Shown here: piece by piece, positions 25,733 to 33,445 of the stretch
Layout of the letters: every line of letters starts with the position of its first letter
Numbering within the stretch: the first letter of the stretch is position 1
From: Terrabacter sp. Root85
GTDB taxonomy: Bacteria; Actinomycetota; Actinomycetes; Actinomycetales; Dermatophilaceae
DNA length: 64,000 bases
Reading direction: 5' to 3'
Assembly: GCF_001429185.1 (NCBI RefSeq)
Contig: NZ_LMIW01000001.1
Span: 1,019,490-1,083,489, forward strand
The notes under the pieces: generated by a model
The model's database searches: none
Told to the model about the DNA's origin: nothing
The model's input: the letters and a program-made list of their open reading frames with translations, nothing else
Translations under genes and position numbers: made by a program

Positions 25733-26299
25733 TCAGTGGACTCCCTCGACGATGAGCAGGACACCGAAGACGACGAAGGCCGCGGCTGCGCCCCACGTGA
25801 TGACGCGCTCGGGCAGACGCTTGCCGAGGGTGGCGCCGACGACGATGGCGAGGGCGTCCGCGGCGACCATGCCCACGGTGCTGCCCAGCCAGGTGCCGAA
25901 CCACCCGTGCTGGGTCGCCAGGGTGATCGTGGCGAGCATCGTCTTGTCGCCGAGCTCGGCGAGGAAGAAGGCGACGGTGACGGCGATGATCGCCGTGCGC
26001 CTCGTCGTCCGAGCGACGGCGGCCTCCTCGTCGGAGAGGGAGTCGCCGCGCAGCGTCCAGGCGGCGAAGAAGAGGAAGGCGACCCCGGCGGTGATCGAGA
26101 TGGCGTCGCGCGGGAGGTTGTCGCCGATGGCGGCGCCGATGGCGACGGAGCCGAGGTGGACGACGGCCGTCGCGATCGTGATGCCGGCGAGGACGTGGAG
26201 CATCTTGAAGCGGGTGGCGAAGGTCATCGCCATGAGCTGGCTCTTGTCGCCGAGCTCGGCGACGAAGATGACTGCTGCACTCAGCAGGAACGCGGACAT
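25733..26299 (-). CDS. TMEM165/GDT1-family manganese exporter (UPF0016)
   Basis: A 188-residue membrane protein of six helices made of two repeats, each with the signature FVAELGDKSQ / FFLAELGDKT that binds the transported ion. Bacterial members export Mn2+ (MneA, MneP-like). ATG 26299 (MSAFLLSAAV) is the start. The mRNA leader contains a yybP-ykoY-like element, which in known cases turns on Mn exporters, and a DtxR/MntR-type gene lies upstream in the same direction, so manganese detoxification is the likely role. Confidence 0.92.
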   Translation of the reverse strand: MSAFLLSAAVIFVAELGDKSQLMAMTFATRFKMLHVLAGITIATAVVHLGSVAIGAAIGDNLPRDAISITAGVAFLFFAAWTLRGDSLSDEEAAVARTTRRTAIIAVTVAFFLAELGDKTMLATITLATQHGWFGTWLGSTVGMVAADALAIVVGATLGKRLPERVITWGAAAAFVVFGVLLIVEGVH

Positions 26300-26379
26300 C
26301 GGATCGGTCTCCTCGGCGCAGCCACGAGGCACCGCAGGGAGCCTCGACCTGGCGCGCCCGTCGGTGGGTCGGCACGAGG

Positions 26380-26497
26380 TCGAAAGTCTCGTCCGCCGCG
26401 GGTCCGCGCCTGCCGTGCTGGCGTCGCGATCAGGGCCGACCGCACCGGGCCGGAGCCAGTATGTCGATGCGGTCGTTGGGGACTACTCCCTTTCGAT
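26380..26497 (-). promoter_or_regulatory. yybP-ykoY-type manganese riboswitch
   Basis: On the minus strand the leader of the GDT1 gene contains GAAAGGGAGTAGTC (26481-26494) and, about 100 nt later, GGACGAGACTTTCG (26381-26394). These match the two conserved loops of the yybP-ykoY family, whose docking creates the Mn2+ site. The spacing and the downstream gene type both fit. About 80 nt remain for an expression platform before the ATG at 26299. Secondary structure was judged by eye only. Confidence 0.75.
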
Positions 26498-26546
26498 GCG
26501 CCGACCGTAGGCCGAACGCCACGCGTCGTGCAACGTCTCGGTGCGC

Positions 26547-27329
26547 CTAGCGATTCTTCTCGGAAACCCTTGGGACGCCGATGTGCCGACAGCCGACGTA
26601 GTGACATCCCTTGTCGTTCAACGGATCCGGCGAGGCCGGTTCGAAGCTGACGAGGAGGGCGGCGACGGCCTGGTCGCCGAGCTCGACCTCGTGGGACACC
26701 TCTGCCGGCTCGCCGGGTGGGGTGACCTCGACCCGGGTCGCGCCGCCGAAGGGCTTGCGCTCCCGGACGACGACCTCGGCGTCGACGGCGATTCCGGTCT
26801 CGGCGAACCAGCGGAGCAGCGCCGGGTCGTCGTCGTCGATGCGAGCGACGAAGCGGCGCTCCCCCGCGGGGCTCGTCGCGAACGGCTCGGCGGTCGGCTG
26901 GTGCAGCACGCCGTCCGGCGTGGGGATCGGGTCACCGTGCGGATCGCGCCACGGGCGGCCGAGCTGGTCGTCCATCCGGTCGACCATGAGCGTCGAGACG
27001 GCGTGCTCGAGCACTTCGGCGTCGTCGTGCACCTCGTCCCAGGAGTAGCCCAGGGACCGGACGAGGAAGGTCTCGACGAGGCGGTGACGGCGCACCATCC
27101 GCAGCGCCTGCTCGAGACCCTCGTCGGTCAGCCGCATCCCGCCGTAGCGCTTGTGGGCGACGAGCCCGCCGTCGGCGAGCTTGCGCGCCATCTCCGAGAC
27201 CGACGACGTCGAGACCCCGAGCCGGGCGGCGACGGCCGCGTTGCTCACCGTCTCGTCCTGCCACTCACCCAGGGAGAAGATGACCTTGAGGTAGTCCTCG
27301 ACGGCGGTGCGGTTCTCGGTCCTGGCCAC
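26547..27329 (-). CDS. DtxR/MntR-family metalloregulator
   Basis: A 260-residue metal-dependent repressor. The winged helix is at the N-terminus (VEDYLKVIFSLGEWQDETVS, RLGVSTSSVSEMARKLADGG), the dimer and metal domain follows (VRRHRLVETFLVRSLGYSWD, AEVLEHAVSTLMVDRMD), and a C-terminal SH3/FeoA-like domain binds near residues 165-230. About 25 residues after it (CHYVGCRHIG) are not typical. Iron and manganese specificities look alike by sequence, but the adjacent Mn exporter and riboswitch favour Mn. The start is GTG 27329. Confidence 0.88.
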   Translation of the reverse strand: MARTENRTAVEDYLKVIFSLGEWQDETVSNAAVAARLGVSTSSVSEMARKLADGGLVAHKRYGGMRLTDEGLEQALRMVRRHRLVETFLVRSLGYSWDEVHDDAEVLEHAVSTLMVDRMDDQLGRPWRDPHGDPIPTPDGVLHQPTAEPFATSPAGERRFVARIDDDDPALLRWFAETGIAVDAEVVVRERKPFGGATRVEVTPPGEPAEVSHEVELGDQAVAALLVSFEPASPDPLNDKGCHYVGCRHIGVPRVSEKNR

Positions 27330-27338
27330 CGCCAGAGA

Positions 27339-27434
27339 CTACGTGAGCAGCCGGGCCAGCAGCACGAAGCAACCGACGAAGAGGATCGTCGTGAGCGTCC
27401 CGGTGACGAGCCGCCTGGTCTCGAAGTTCGGCAT
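27339..27434 (-). CDS. Possible 31-residue membrane peptide upstream of the DtxR/MntR gene
   Basis: The ORF runs from ATG 27434 to TAG 27339. It encodes a basic start (MPNFETRRLVTG) and one hydrophobic helix (TLTTILFVGCFVLLARLLT). It ends nine bases before the GTG of the metalloregulator, which itself lacks a good ribosome binding site, so coupling is likely. Upstream sequence TAGAAGTTAGGCATGCC includes a TTAGG that resembles half of a DtxR-type box. Small membrane peptides in metal operons are known (for example MntS), but no homology is claimed. Confidence 0.5.
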   Translation of the reverse strand: MPNFETRRLVTGTLTTILFVGCFVLLARLLT

Positions 27435-27491
27435 GCCTAACTTCTATCATGGGCGCACCGAGCGACGGTCGGATCCCCGACGAGAGGCGCG

Positions 27492-28136
27492 TCACGCCAG
27501 GCCGTCGGCGACCGCGACGACGAGCCCGCCGAGCATGAACGCAGCGATGGCCGCTGCCAGCGCCGGAGCGGGCAGGTCGGGGATGAACCGGCGCCAACCG
27601 GTGACCGCCCCGCTCGCCCCGTGGTGCGCGTGGGTCAGGGCGTGGCCCTTCCCCCGCGAGAGGAGCTGTCGGTTGACCGGATAAGCCGCGGCGAACGCCG
27701 CGACGAGCGAGATCGACATACCGACCCAGAAGACGGCGTTGACGAGGCCGGCATCCATGGCGCCGGGGATCACGGCCATGACGAGGTTGTCGACGACCTC
27801 CATGGTGAGGATCGAGACGGTGTCGGCGGCCAGGACGAGCGCGAGCGCGGCGCGCAGCGACAGGCCGCTGCGCAGCAGGGGGAGGCTCGAGAGCGCGTAG
27901 CCGAAGAAGAAGGCGAGGGCCACGGAGAGGGCGATGGTCGCGCCGGCGGCGAGCCCGACGGCGGTGCCGATCATGAGGCCGAGGATCTCGCCGACGGCAC
28001 AGCCGGTGAGGCAGTGCAGCGTGGCGCCCGCCGCCATGGAGGCCAGCCCGCCACCCGGGCCCGCAGTCGCGTCCTGGGCACCAGGGTGCTCGTGGGCGTC
28101 GTGGTGCTCGTGCGCTGACGTCGCCGCCTCGTTCAT
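27492..28136 (-). CDS. DUF4396 membrane protein, His-rich N-terminus
   Basis: A 214-residue membrane protein with about five or six helices. The N-terminus is rich in His (TSAHEHHDAHEHPGAQDAT), followed by GATLHCLTGCAVGEILGLMI, the Cys-containing start of DUF4396. Members often lie in copper or mercury loci, which together with the His/Cys residues suggests metal transport or handling; the function is unproven. ATG 28136 is the start. A CsoR-like operator lies 50-74 bp upstream. One helix region is near VVDNLVMAVIPGAMDA. Confidence 0.82.
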   Translation of the reverse strand: MNEAATSAHEHHDAHEHPGAQDATAGPGGGLASMAAGATLHCLTGCAVGEILGLMIGTAVGLAAGATIALSVALAFFFGYALSSLPLLRSGLSLRAALALVLAADTVSILTMEVVDNLVMAVIPGAMDAGLVNAVFWVGMSISLVAAFAAAYPVNRQLLSRGKGHALTHAHHGASGAVTGWRRFIPDLPAPALAAAIAAFMLGGLVVAVADGLA

Positions 28137-28185
28137 GGTCGTCCTTCCGGTCCGGGGGCCACGGGACCCCGCGGGGCCCGTCACC

Positions 28186-28210
28186 CGGCATACCCCCCAT
28201 GGGTATGCCG
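28186..28210. promoter_or_regulatory. CsoR-like operator (also an inverted TATGCCG pair)
   Basis: CGGCATACCC (28186-28195) and GGGTATGCCG (28201-28210) are inverted around CCCAT. The inner ATACCC...GGGTAT with a C-rich centre fits operators of CsoR/RcnR copper or nickel sensors. Because the arms also contain the window-wide TATGCCG motif, a structural role is the alternative. Confidence 0.5.
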
Positions 28211-28308
28211 CCGCTGGCGTCAACGCGCGCCCGCCGTCGAGCATTCCCGTCCTCCTAAGTCGGGCGTTCGCCACTCGAACGGTGGAGCCATGCACAAGGA
28301 TTGGATGC

Positions 28309-29205
28309 GTGACACAGCACGTCGACGGCGAGCACGCGCACCGGATCCTCCTCGACCACGCCGACCGGAAGGTGACCGGCCCGCTCGAGGACCCGGCGGT
28401 CCTCGCCGCGGTCGTCGGGATCGAGCGCCTCGTCGTCGCAACGGGATCCACCGACGTGCAGGTGCTGCACGCAGCGCTCGCGGGGCGGCGCGTGCCGGGC
28501 GCGGACCCCGAGCGCGTCGCCACCCTCGTCGCCGAGGCGACCCGTCACGTCGTGGCCGGACTCATCCGCCGCAGCACGGGCCAGTCCATCGACGCCGGCG
28601 TCGTCAACCCGGCCTCCGGCGGCTACGAGATCACGACGGACGCGACCCTGCTGCGTGCCGCCGTCCGGGCCGCGCAGGGCTCGATCGACACGATGCCCTA
28701 CTACGGCATCCGCTACGGCGAGCGCGGCTCCCGCTTCGCCACGACGGACTCCGCGTGGCTCATCTCGCTCGCCGCGCTGGCCGAGAGCCGCGCCGTGCAC
28801 CAGGTCCAGTGGCTCTCGCGCGTGCTCGCCGCACGGGGGATGCCGACCTGGCTGCTCGAGATCCACCTCGACGCCCTCGTGTCCGAGGTGCGCTCCGTGG
28901 CCGATCCGGCCGCGGTGGGGTCGCTCCCCGCGGCGGCGGACGTGTTGGCGGTGGCCCGACGCCGACACGTCGACGACGAGCTGATCCGCTCGGCAGACGA
29001 CTGGGCCGACGAGGCGCTCCGCCAGGACCTGCCGGTGCCGCGCACCGGCGCCCTCATGGCGGCAGCGATCGCCGACGAGCGGTCCGGGGTGACGCGGGAC
29101 GACCGCGCCCTCATGGACTGGGTCACCGACCCGGCGCGGGTGGAGACCGACGTCGCGACGCGGCTGCTGGCCCTTCGGCGACGTCTTCTCGCCAGCGCCC
29201 GCTGA
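28309..29205 (+). CDS. Hypothetical protein, 298 residues
   Basis: I do not recognise the family. The protein is soluble, mostly helical and rich in Ala/Arg, with AGLIRRSTGQSIDAGVVNPA, DTMPYYGIRYGERGSRFATT and HQVQWLSRVLAARGMPTWL as the least repetitive segments. It has no signal peptide or obvious catalytic motif. The GTG at 28309 has AAGGA about nine bases upstream. It is divergent from the DUF4396 gene, so the CsoR-like operator could affect both. It reads as a normal gene in codon use. Confidence 0.7.
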   Translation: MTQHVDGEHAHRILLDHADRKVTGPLEDPAVLAAVVGIERLVVATGSTDVQVLHAALAGRRVPGADPERVATLVAEATRHVVAGLIRRSTGQSIDAGVVNPASGGYEITTDATLLRAAVRAAQGSIDTMPYYGIRYGERGSRFATTDSAWLISLAALAESRAVHQVQWLSRVLAARGMPTWLLEIHLDALVSEVRSVADPAAVGSLPAAADVLAVARRRHVDDELIRSADDWADEALRQDLPVPRTGALMAAAIADERSGVTRDDRALMDWVTDPARVETDVATRLLALRRRLLASAR

Positions 29206-29245
29206 CGGGTCGCGGGCGCACTCGAAAGTCGGTCGCGATCAGCGC

Positions 29246-29277
29246 TTGACCTTGACGCAGCGTCAGGGTTGCACGCT
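29246..29277 (+). promoter_or_regulatory. MerR-type promoter/operator of the ABC exporter operon
   Basis: TTGACC at 29246-29251 can serve as -35 box. The near-palindrome CCTTGACGCAGCGTCAGGG (29250-29268) fills the long spacer, and CACGCT at 29272-29277 is a possible -10 box. The ATG follows seven bases later, so the mRNA may be leaderless. The MerR protein at the end of the operon is the likely activator. Confidence 0.6.
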
Positions 29278-29283
29278 GTCCAC

Positions 29284-30066
29284 ATGACCACGAAAACAGC
29301 CATCGAGATCGTCGGGCTCACCAAGTCCTACGGCGACCACGCAGTGCTCAAGGGAGTCGACCTCAGCGTCCCCGCGGGCACCATCTTCGCCTTGCTCGGC
29401 TCCAACGGCGCCGGCAAGACCACTGCAGTCAAGATCCTCTCGACCCTGCTCAAGGCCGACGGCGGGACCGCCGCCGTCGACGGCCACGACGTCGCCACCG
29501 AGCCCGACCAGGTCCGCGCGGCGATCAGCCTCACGGGGCAGTTCGCCGCCGTCGACGAGATCCTCACCGGACGCGAGAACCTCGTCCTCGTCGCCCAGCT
29601 GCGACGTCTCGACGGCCCGGGAGCGATCGCCGACTCCCTGCTCGAGCGGTTCGGCCTCACCGAGGCCGGCGGGAAGCGCGTCGCGACCTACTCGGGCGGC
29701 ATGCGCCGCCGACTCGACATCGCGATGAGCCTCATCGGCGACCCGCCGGTGCTCTTCCTCGACGAGCCGACGACAGGGCTCGACCCGCAGTCGCGCATCG
29801 AGGTGTGGAAGACGGTGCAGGAGCTCGCCGGCCGGGGCACCACCGTCCTGCTCACCACGCAGTACCTCGACGAGGCCGAGCACCTCGCCGACCGGATCGC
29901 GGTGCTCCACGAGGGCCGCATCATCGCCGACGGCACCCTCGCGGAGCTCAAGCAGCTCCTCCCGCCGGCGAAGGTCGAGTACGTCGAGAAGCAGCCGTCC
30001 CTCGAAGACATCTTCCTCGCGATCGTCGGCCACGACGACGCCGCCCACCAAGGAGCCCAGCGATGA
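29284..30066 (+). CDS. ABC exporter ATPase, DrrA-type
   Basis: A 260-residue ATPase with Walker A GSNGAGKTT, Q-loop TGQFAAVDE, signature YSGGMRRRLDI, Walker B VLFLDEPTTGLD and H-loop-like TTQYLDEAEHLAD. The length and C-terminal segment (VEKQPSLEDIFLAIVG) match daunorubicin-resistance type DrrA proteins, which export drugs or lipids. ATG 29284 is chosen; a TTG five codons earlier lies inside the operator. It overlaps the permease gene by four bases (ATGA). Confidence 0.93.
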   Translation: MTTKTAIEIVGLTKSYGDHAVLKGVDLSVPAGTIFALLGSNGAGKTTAVKILSTLLKADGGTAAVDGHDVATEPDQVRAAISLTGQFAAVDEILTGRENLVLVAQLRRLDGPGAIADSLLERFGLTEAGGKRVATYSGGMRRRLDIAMSLIGDPPVLFLDEPTTGLDPQSRIEVWKTVQELAGRGTTVLLTTQYLDEAEHLADRIAVLHEGRIIADGTLAELKQLLPPAKVEYVEKQPSLEDIFLAIVGHDDAAHQGAQR

Positions 30067-30824
30067 CCACCTACGTGTTCCACGACACCGACGTCCTGCT
30101 CAAGCGGTCCCTGCGCCACATCCTGCGCAGCCCCGACACCATCATCACCACGGCGATCACGCCGATCGCCATGCTGCTGCTCTTCGTCTACGTCTTCGGC
30201 GGTGCGATCGACGTCGGCGGCGCCTCCTACGTCAACTACCTGCTGCCCGGCATCCTGCTCATCACCGTCGCCTCCGGCATCGCCTACACGGCCTTCCGCC
30301 TGTTCACCGACGTCTCGGGCGGCATCTTCGAGCGCTTCCAGTCGATGCCGATCACCCGCTCGGCCTTCCTCTGGGGGCACGTGCTGACCTCGGTCGTGGC
30401 CAACCTGACCTCGCTCGTGCTCGTCGTCCTCGTCGCCCTGGCGATGGGCTTCCGCACCGGCGCCGGCGTGCTCGCCTGGCTCGCGGTCCTCGGGATCATG
30501 CTGCTGTTCACCCTCGCCCTCACCTGGCTCGCGGTGATCCCGGGCCTCACGGCCAAGACCGTCGACGGCGTCAGCGGGTTCTCCTACCCACTGATCTTCC
30601 TGCCCTTCGTCAGCTCGGCCTTCGTGCCGACCGAGAGCATGCCCGGCCCCGTCCAGTGGTTCGCCGAGCACCAGCCGGTCACCTCGATCGTCAACACCAT
30701 CCGCAGCCTCTTCGAGCAGCAGCCCGTCGGCAGCGACGGCTGGATCGCCCTCGCCTGGTGCGTCGGGCTCCTCCTCGTCGCCTACGCGCTCGCGATGCGC
30801 ACCTACCGCAGCAAGCTCGCCTGA
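30063..30824 (+). CDS. ABC-2 type permease, DrrB-type
   Basis: A 253-residue membrane protein of six helices, the partner of the preceding ATPase. The segment FERFQSMPITRSAFLWGHVL is the cytoplasmic coupling region typical of DrrB permeases, and LIFLPFVSSAFVPTESMPG precedes the last periplasmic loop. ATG 30063 overlaps the ATPase stop (ATGA), so translation is coupled. The pair should form a homodimeric exporter; the substrate is unknown, probably an antibiotic or hydrophobic compound. Confidence 0.92.
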   Translation: MTTYVFHDTDVLLKRSLRHILRSPDTIITTAITPIAMLLLFVYVFGGAIDVGGASYVNYLLPGILLITVASGIAYTAFRLFTDVSGGIFERFQSMPITRSAFLWGHVLTSVVANLTSLVLVVLVALAMGFRTGAGVLAWLAVLGIMLLFTLALTWLAVIPGLTAKTVDGVSGFSYPLIFLPFVSSAFVPTESMPGPVQWFAEHQPVTSIVNTIRSLFEQQPVGSDGWIALAWCVGLLLVAYALAMRTYRSKLA

Positions 30825-30861
30825 CCCGGCATACGCCATCCACCTCGTGAAGGAGACCCTC

Positions 30862-31212
30862 ATGAACAACCTGCTGAGCAAGATCATCGGCGACAAGAAG
30901 GAGTGGAAGGCCATGGAGGCGCGGGCGCACGCGTTGCCCCACGACTACCGGGTCGTCTACGGCGAGATGAAGTCGTACATGTGGCGCTTCACCTCGGGCG
31001 ACGGCATGGACGTCGTCGCGGTCCTGCGCGACGTCCTCGAGCTCTTCGAGACCAGTGCTCGCGAGGGGCGGCGCGTCCTCGACGTCACCGGCCGCGACGT
31101 CGCCGCCTTCTGCGACGAGCGCCTGAGCGGCGTCACGACGTATGCCGACACGTGGCGGTCCGAGCTGAACCGCGCGGTCGCGTCGAAGGTCACCTCGAAG
31201 GTCGCAGAATAG
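30862..31212 (+). CDS. DUF1048 protein
   Basis: A 116-residue soluble helical protein (KKEWKAMEARAHALPHDYRV, then EMKSYMWRFTSGDGMDVVAV) matching DUF1048. These proteins are often found beside ABC exporters and PadR or MerR regulators; function unknown. ATG 30862 is preceded by GAAGGAG; a GTG at 30847 would place the ribosome binding site inside the gene. It is the third gene of the exporter operon, and the MerR gene follows within five bases. Confidence 0.85.
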   Translation: MNNLLSKIIGDKKEWKAMEARAHALPHDYRVVYGEMKSYMWRFTSGDGMDVVAVLRDVLELFETSAREGRRVLDVTGRDVAAFCDERLSGVTTYADTWRSELNRAVASKVTSKVAE

Positions 31213-31216
31213 GGCC

Positions 31217-31990
31217 ATGCTGACCATCAGCCAGCTCGCGGCGTACGCCGGCGTCACCGTGCGCACCGTCCGGCACTACCACGCCAAGGGTTTGCTGCCC
31301 GAGCCCGAGCGCGACCACTCGGGCTACCGGCGCTACGACGCGGCGGCGGTGGTCCAGCTCGTGCGGATCCGCACCCTCGCCGACGCCGGGGTCCCCCTGT
31401 CCCGCGTCCACGAGCTCCTCGACGCCGGCGACGAGGAGTTCGCAGCGGCGGTCGAGCAGATCGACCGCCGCCTGCGCACCGAGATCCGCGAGCTGCAGCG
31501 GCATCGTGAGCGCATCGCCAAGCTCGCGGCCGGAGACAGCCTGGCCCTGCCGCCCGAGGTCGTCGCCTACGTCGACCGGATGCGCGAGCTCGGCTTCCCC
31601 GAGCGGCTCATCGAGGTCGAGCGCGACAGCTGGATCCTCATCGCGGCGCAGATGCCCGACGAGGTCGCGGCCTTCATGGAGATCAAGCAGAGCCAGATCG
31701 AGCACGAGGTGCTGCGCCGGCTCTACCTCGACATCGGCGACCTCGTCGACTGCGCCCCTGACGACCCCCGGCTGCCCGCGCTCGCCGACCGGGTGGCCGC
31801 CTTCATCGAGGCGGCGTCCGCCGAGGCCGAGGGCATCGAGGACGTGCACCCCGTGAGCGACGACCTCATCGCCCTGCTCGACGCGGCGTTCCTCGAGTCG
31901 TTCGCCTGCGCCGCCCGGCTGCTCGAGCTGCTCGAGGAGCGCGGGTGGACCGGGTGGACCGACATCCGGCGGATGGAGCCGGCGCGCTGA
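31217..31990 (+). CDS. MerR-family regulator with effector-binding domain
   Basis: A 257-residue regulator. The winged helix occupies residues 1-70 (LTISQLAAYAGVTVRTVRHY, then GYRRYDAAAVVQLVRIRTLA), a coiled coil follows, and about 140 helical residues (from VVAYVDRMRELGFPERLIEV) form a TipAS-like ligand domain. It closes the exporter operon and most likely activates it from the site at 29246-29277 when it binds the exported drug, as in other MerR multidrug systems. Confidence 0.88.
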   Translation: MLTISQLAAYAGVTVRTVRHYHAKGLLPEPERDHSGYRRYDAAAVVQLVRIRTLADAGVPLSRVHELLDAGDEEFAAAVEQIDRRLRTEIRELQRHRERIAKLAAGDSLALPPEVVAYVDRMRELGFPERLIEVERDSWILIAAQMPDEVAAFMEIKQSQIEHEVLRRLYLDIGDLVDCAPDDPRLPALADRVAAFIEAASAEAEGIEDVHPVSDDLIALLDAAFLESFACAARLLELLEERGWTGWTDIRRMEPAR

Positions 31991-32065
31991 GCGATCGCGG
32001 ACTGTCACATCTGCCGCGTCCCGCTCGTCAGTAGAGCGAGACACCCCCGCGAGAAGGAGACGACC

Positions 32066-32302
32066 ATGAAGACGATGACCTGCCGAGACCTCGGCGGACC
32101 GTGCGACCTCGCCCACCAGGCCGACACCGCCGACGAGATCATCAAGGCCCAGGACCGCCACCTCAAGGAGGCGGAGAAGTCGGGCGACGCCACCCACGAT
32201 GAGGCCCGTCAGGCGATGAAGGCCCGGTGGCGGCACCCGAAGAAGTCGATGGCCTGGTACACCGGGACCAAGCAGACCTTCGCCGCCCTGGCCGACGACT
32301 GA
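32066..32302 (+). CDS. DUF1059 protein
   Basis: A 78-residue protein matching DUF1059: MKTMTCRDLGGPCDLAHQA with two cysteines, then EIIKAQDRHLKEA and ARQAMKARWRHPKKSMAWY. The conserved Cys pair and His residues hint at metal binding; the function is unknown. AGAAGGAG lies ahead of ATG 32066. It is monocistronic and ends in a hairpin at 32318-32355. Confidence 0.85.
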   Translation: MKTMTCRDLGGPCDLAHQADTADEIIKAQDRHLKEAEKSGDATHDEARQAMKARWRHPKKSMAWYTGTKQTFAALADD

Positions 32303-32317
32303 GAGCTGGCGTCGATC

Positions 32318-32355
32318 CGGCCACCCGCCGTTCGTGTGGACGGGCAGGGTGGCCG
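32318..32355. terminator. Hairpin between convergent genes
   Basis: CGGCCACCC (32318-32326) pairs with GGGTGGCCG (32347-32355), with an inner CCGT/ACGG pair. It sits between the stops of the DUF1059 and glyoxalase-like genes and could terminate both. Confidence 0.55.
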
Positions 32356-32363
32356 TGTCGCGC

Positions 32364-32798
32364 TCAGTCCAGGCAGAACTCGTTGCCCTCGACGTCCTGC
32401 ATCACCTGGCACGACTCGTTGAAGCCGTCGGCGCGCAGCAGCGTCCCCCGGGTGGCTCCGAGGGCGACGAGCCGTGCGCACTCGGACTCGAGGGCCGCCA
32501 GGCGCTCGTCACCGACGAGCCCCGTGCCGACCCGGACGTCGAGGTGGACCCGGTTCTTGACGACCTTGCCCTCGGGGACGCGCTGGAAGAACAGGCGCGG
32601 ACCCACCCCCGTCGGGTCGGAGCAGGCGAACGCCGAACCCTGACGCTCCGACGGCAGCGACCGGTCGAACTCGTCCCACGAGGCGAAACCCTCGGGCGGT
32701 GGCGGCACCTCGTAGCCGAGCACCTCGCACCAGAAGCGAGCCACGCGCTCGGGATCCGCACAGTCGAACGTGACCTGGACCTGCCTGACCGTCGCCAT
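32364..32798 (-). CDS. Glyoxalase/VOC-fold protein
   Basis: A 144-residue protein of the vicinal oxygen chelate fold: QVTFDCADPERVARFWCEVL at the start and VMQDVEGNEFCLD at the end, the two beta-alpha-beta-beta-beta units expected. The central part (PSERQGSAFACSDPTGVGPR, NRVHLDVRVG) matches the glyoxalase-like group often annotated as dioxygenase or bleomycin-resistance related. The function is unknown. The start is ATG 32798. Confidence 0.85.
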   Translation of the reverse strand: MATVRQVQVTFDCADPERVARFWCEVLGYEVPPPPEGFASWDEFDRSLPSERQGSAFACSDPTGVGPRLFFQRVPEGKVVKNRVHLDVRVGTGLVGDERLAALESECARLVALGATRGTLLRADGFNESCQVMQDVEGNEFCLD

Positions 32799-32943
32799 GC
32801 GCTCACCCTAGAGGCGCCCCCGCGGGGCTCGCCACGCCGATTCCCTTGAGGGTGCGGGCGTCTCCGGTTGTCGGCCCCACCCACCTGTGTGAGCCTTGAG
32901 CGCGGCCGACCAAGGGCGTCGGCCCTGAACCAGGGGATGGGAC

Positions 32944-33345
32944 ATGCGAAATCGAACGCTTGCCCGCAGCGTCGCGGCCACGGCCGCGATGGCCGCGATC
33001 GTCATGGGAAGCAGTGGTGCGGCTTCCGCCAACGACAAGACGATGGTGCTCAAGAAGGCCGACGGCACCGTCGTGGTCAAGGCCACGTGGGATGACCTGA
33101 CCGACAACCTCTGCGTCATCGTCTACGGCGGCTCGGGCGCGTGGGGACAGGTGGCGATCGGCTCCCACTACGGGCTGTCCGAGCCCGACCGCGCCATCCG
33201 TTCCGCGTCGAACTCGGGTGGGGCCGGGTGGTACTGCACCGGCAACCTGAGCATCCGTGAGGACGCGTTGTACGACATGCAGCTGCGTTGGGAGAGCTCC
33301 GCCGGCACCTGGCTCTACTCGCAGAAGCAGACCTTCTACACCTGA
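32944..33345 (+). CDS. Small secreted protein
   Basis: A 133-residue protein with a clear signal peptide (MRNRTLARSVAATAAMAAIV, cleavage probably after the Ala-rich GAASA) and a mature part of about 100 residues with two cysteines (DNLCVIVYGGSGAWG and GGAGWYCTGNLSI) likely to form a disulfide. It appears beta-rich. No family is recognised. It ends in a strong hairpin at 33388-33423, convergent with dnaB. Confidence 0.75.
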   Translation: MRNRTLARSVAATAAMAAIVMGSSGAASANDKTMVLKKADGTVVVKATWDDLTDNLCVIVYGGSGAWGQVAIGSHYGLSEPDRAIRSASNSGGAGWYCTGNLSIREDALYDMQLRWESSAGTWLYSQKQTFYT

Positions 33346-33387
33346 GCCGGCGACCGCCTCGGCGCCCGCCGCTGCTGCCACCACGAT

Positions 33388-33423
33388 CGAACGCCGGTCC
33401 GACGTCAGTCGGGCCGGCGTTCG
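33388..33423. terminator. Strong hairpin between the secreted-protein gene and dnaB
   Basis: CGAACGCCGGTCCGAC (33388-33403) pairs with GTCGGGCCGGCGTTCG (33408-33423) over a 4-nt loop, with only a G-T wobble. It lies between convergent stops and can serve both genes. Confidence 0.8.
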
Positions 33424-33445
33424 TCGTGCCACCTCGGGAGGCGTC

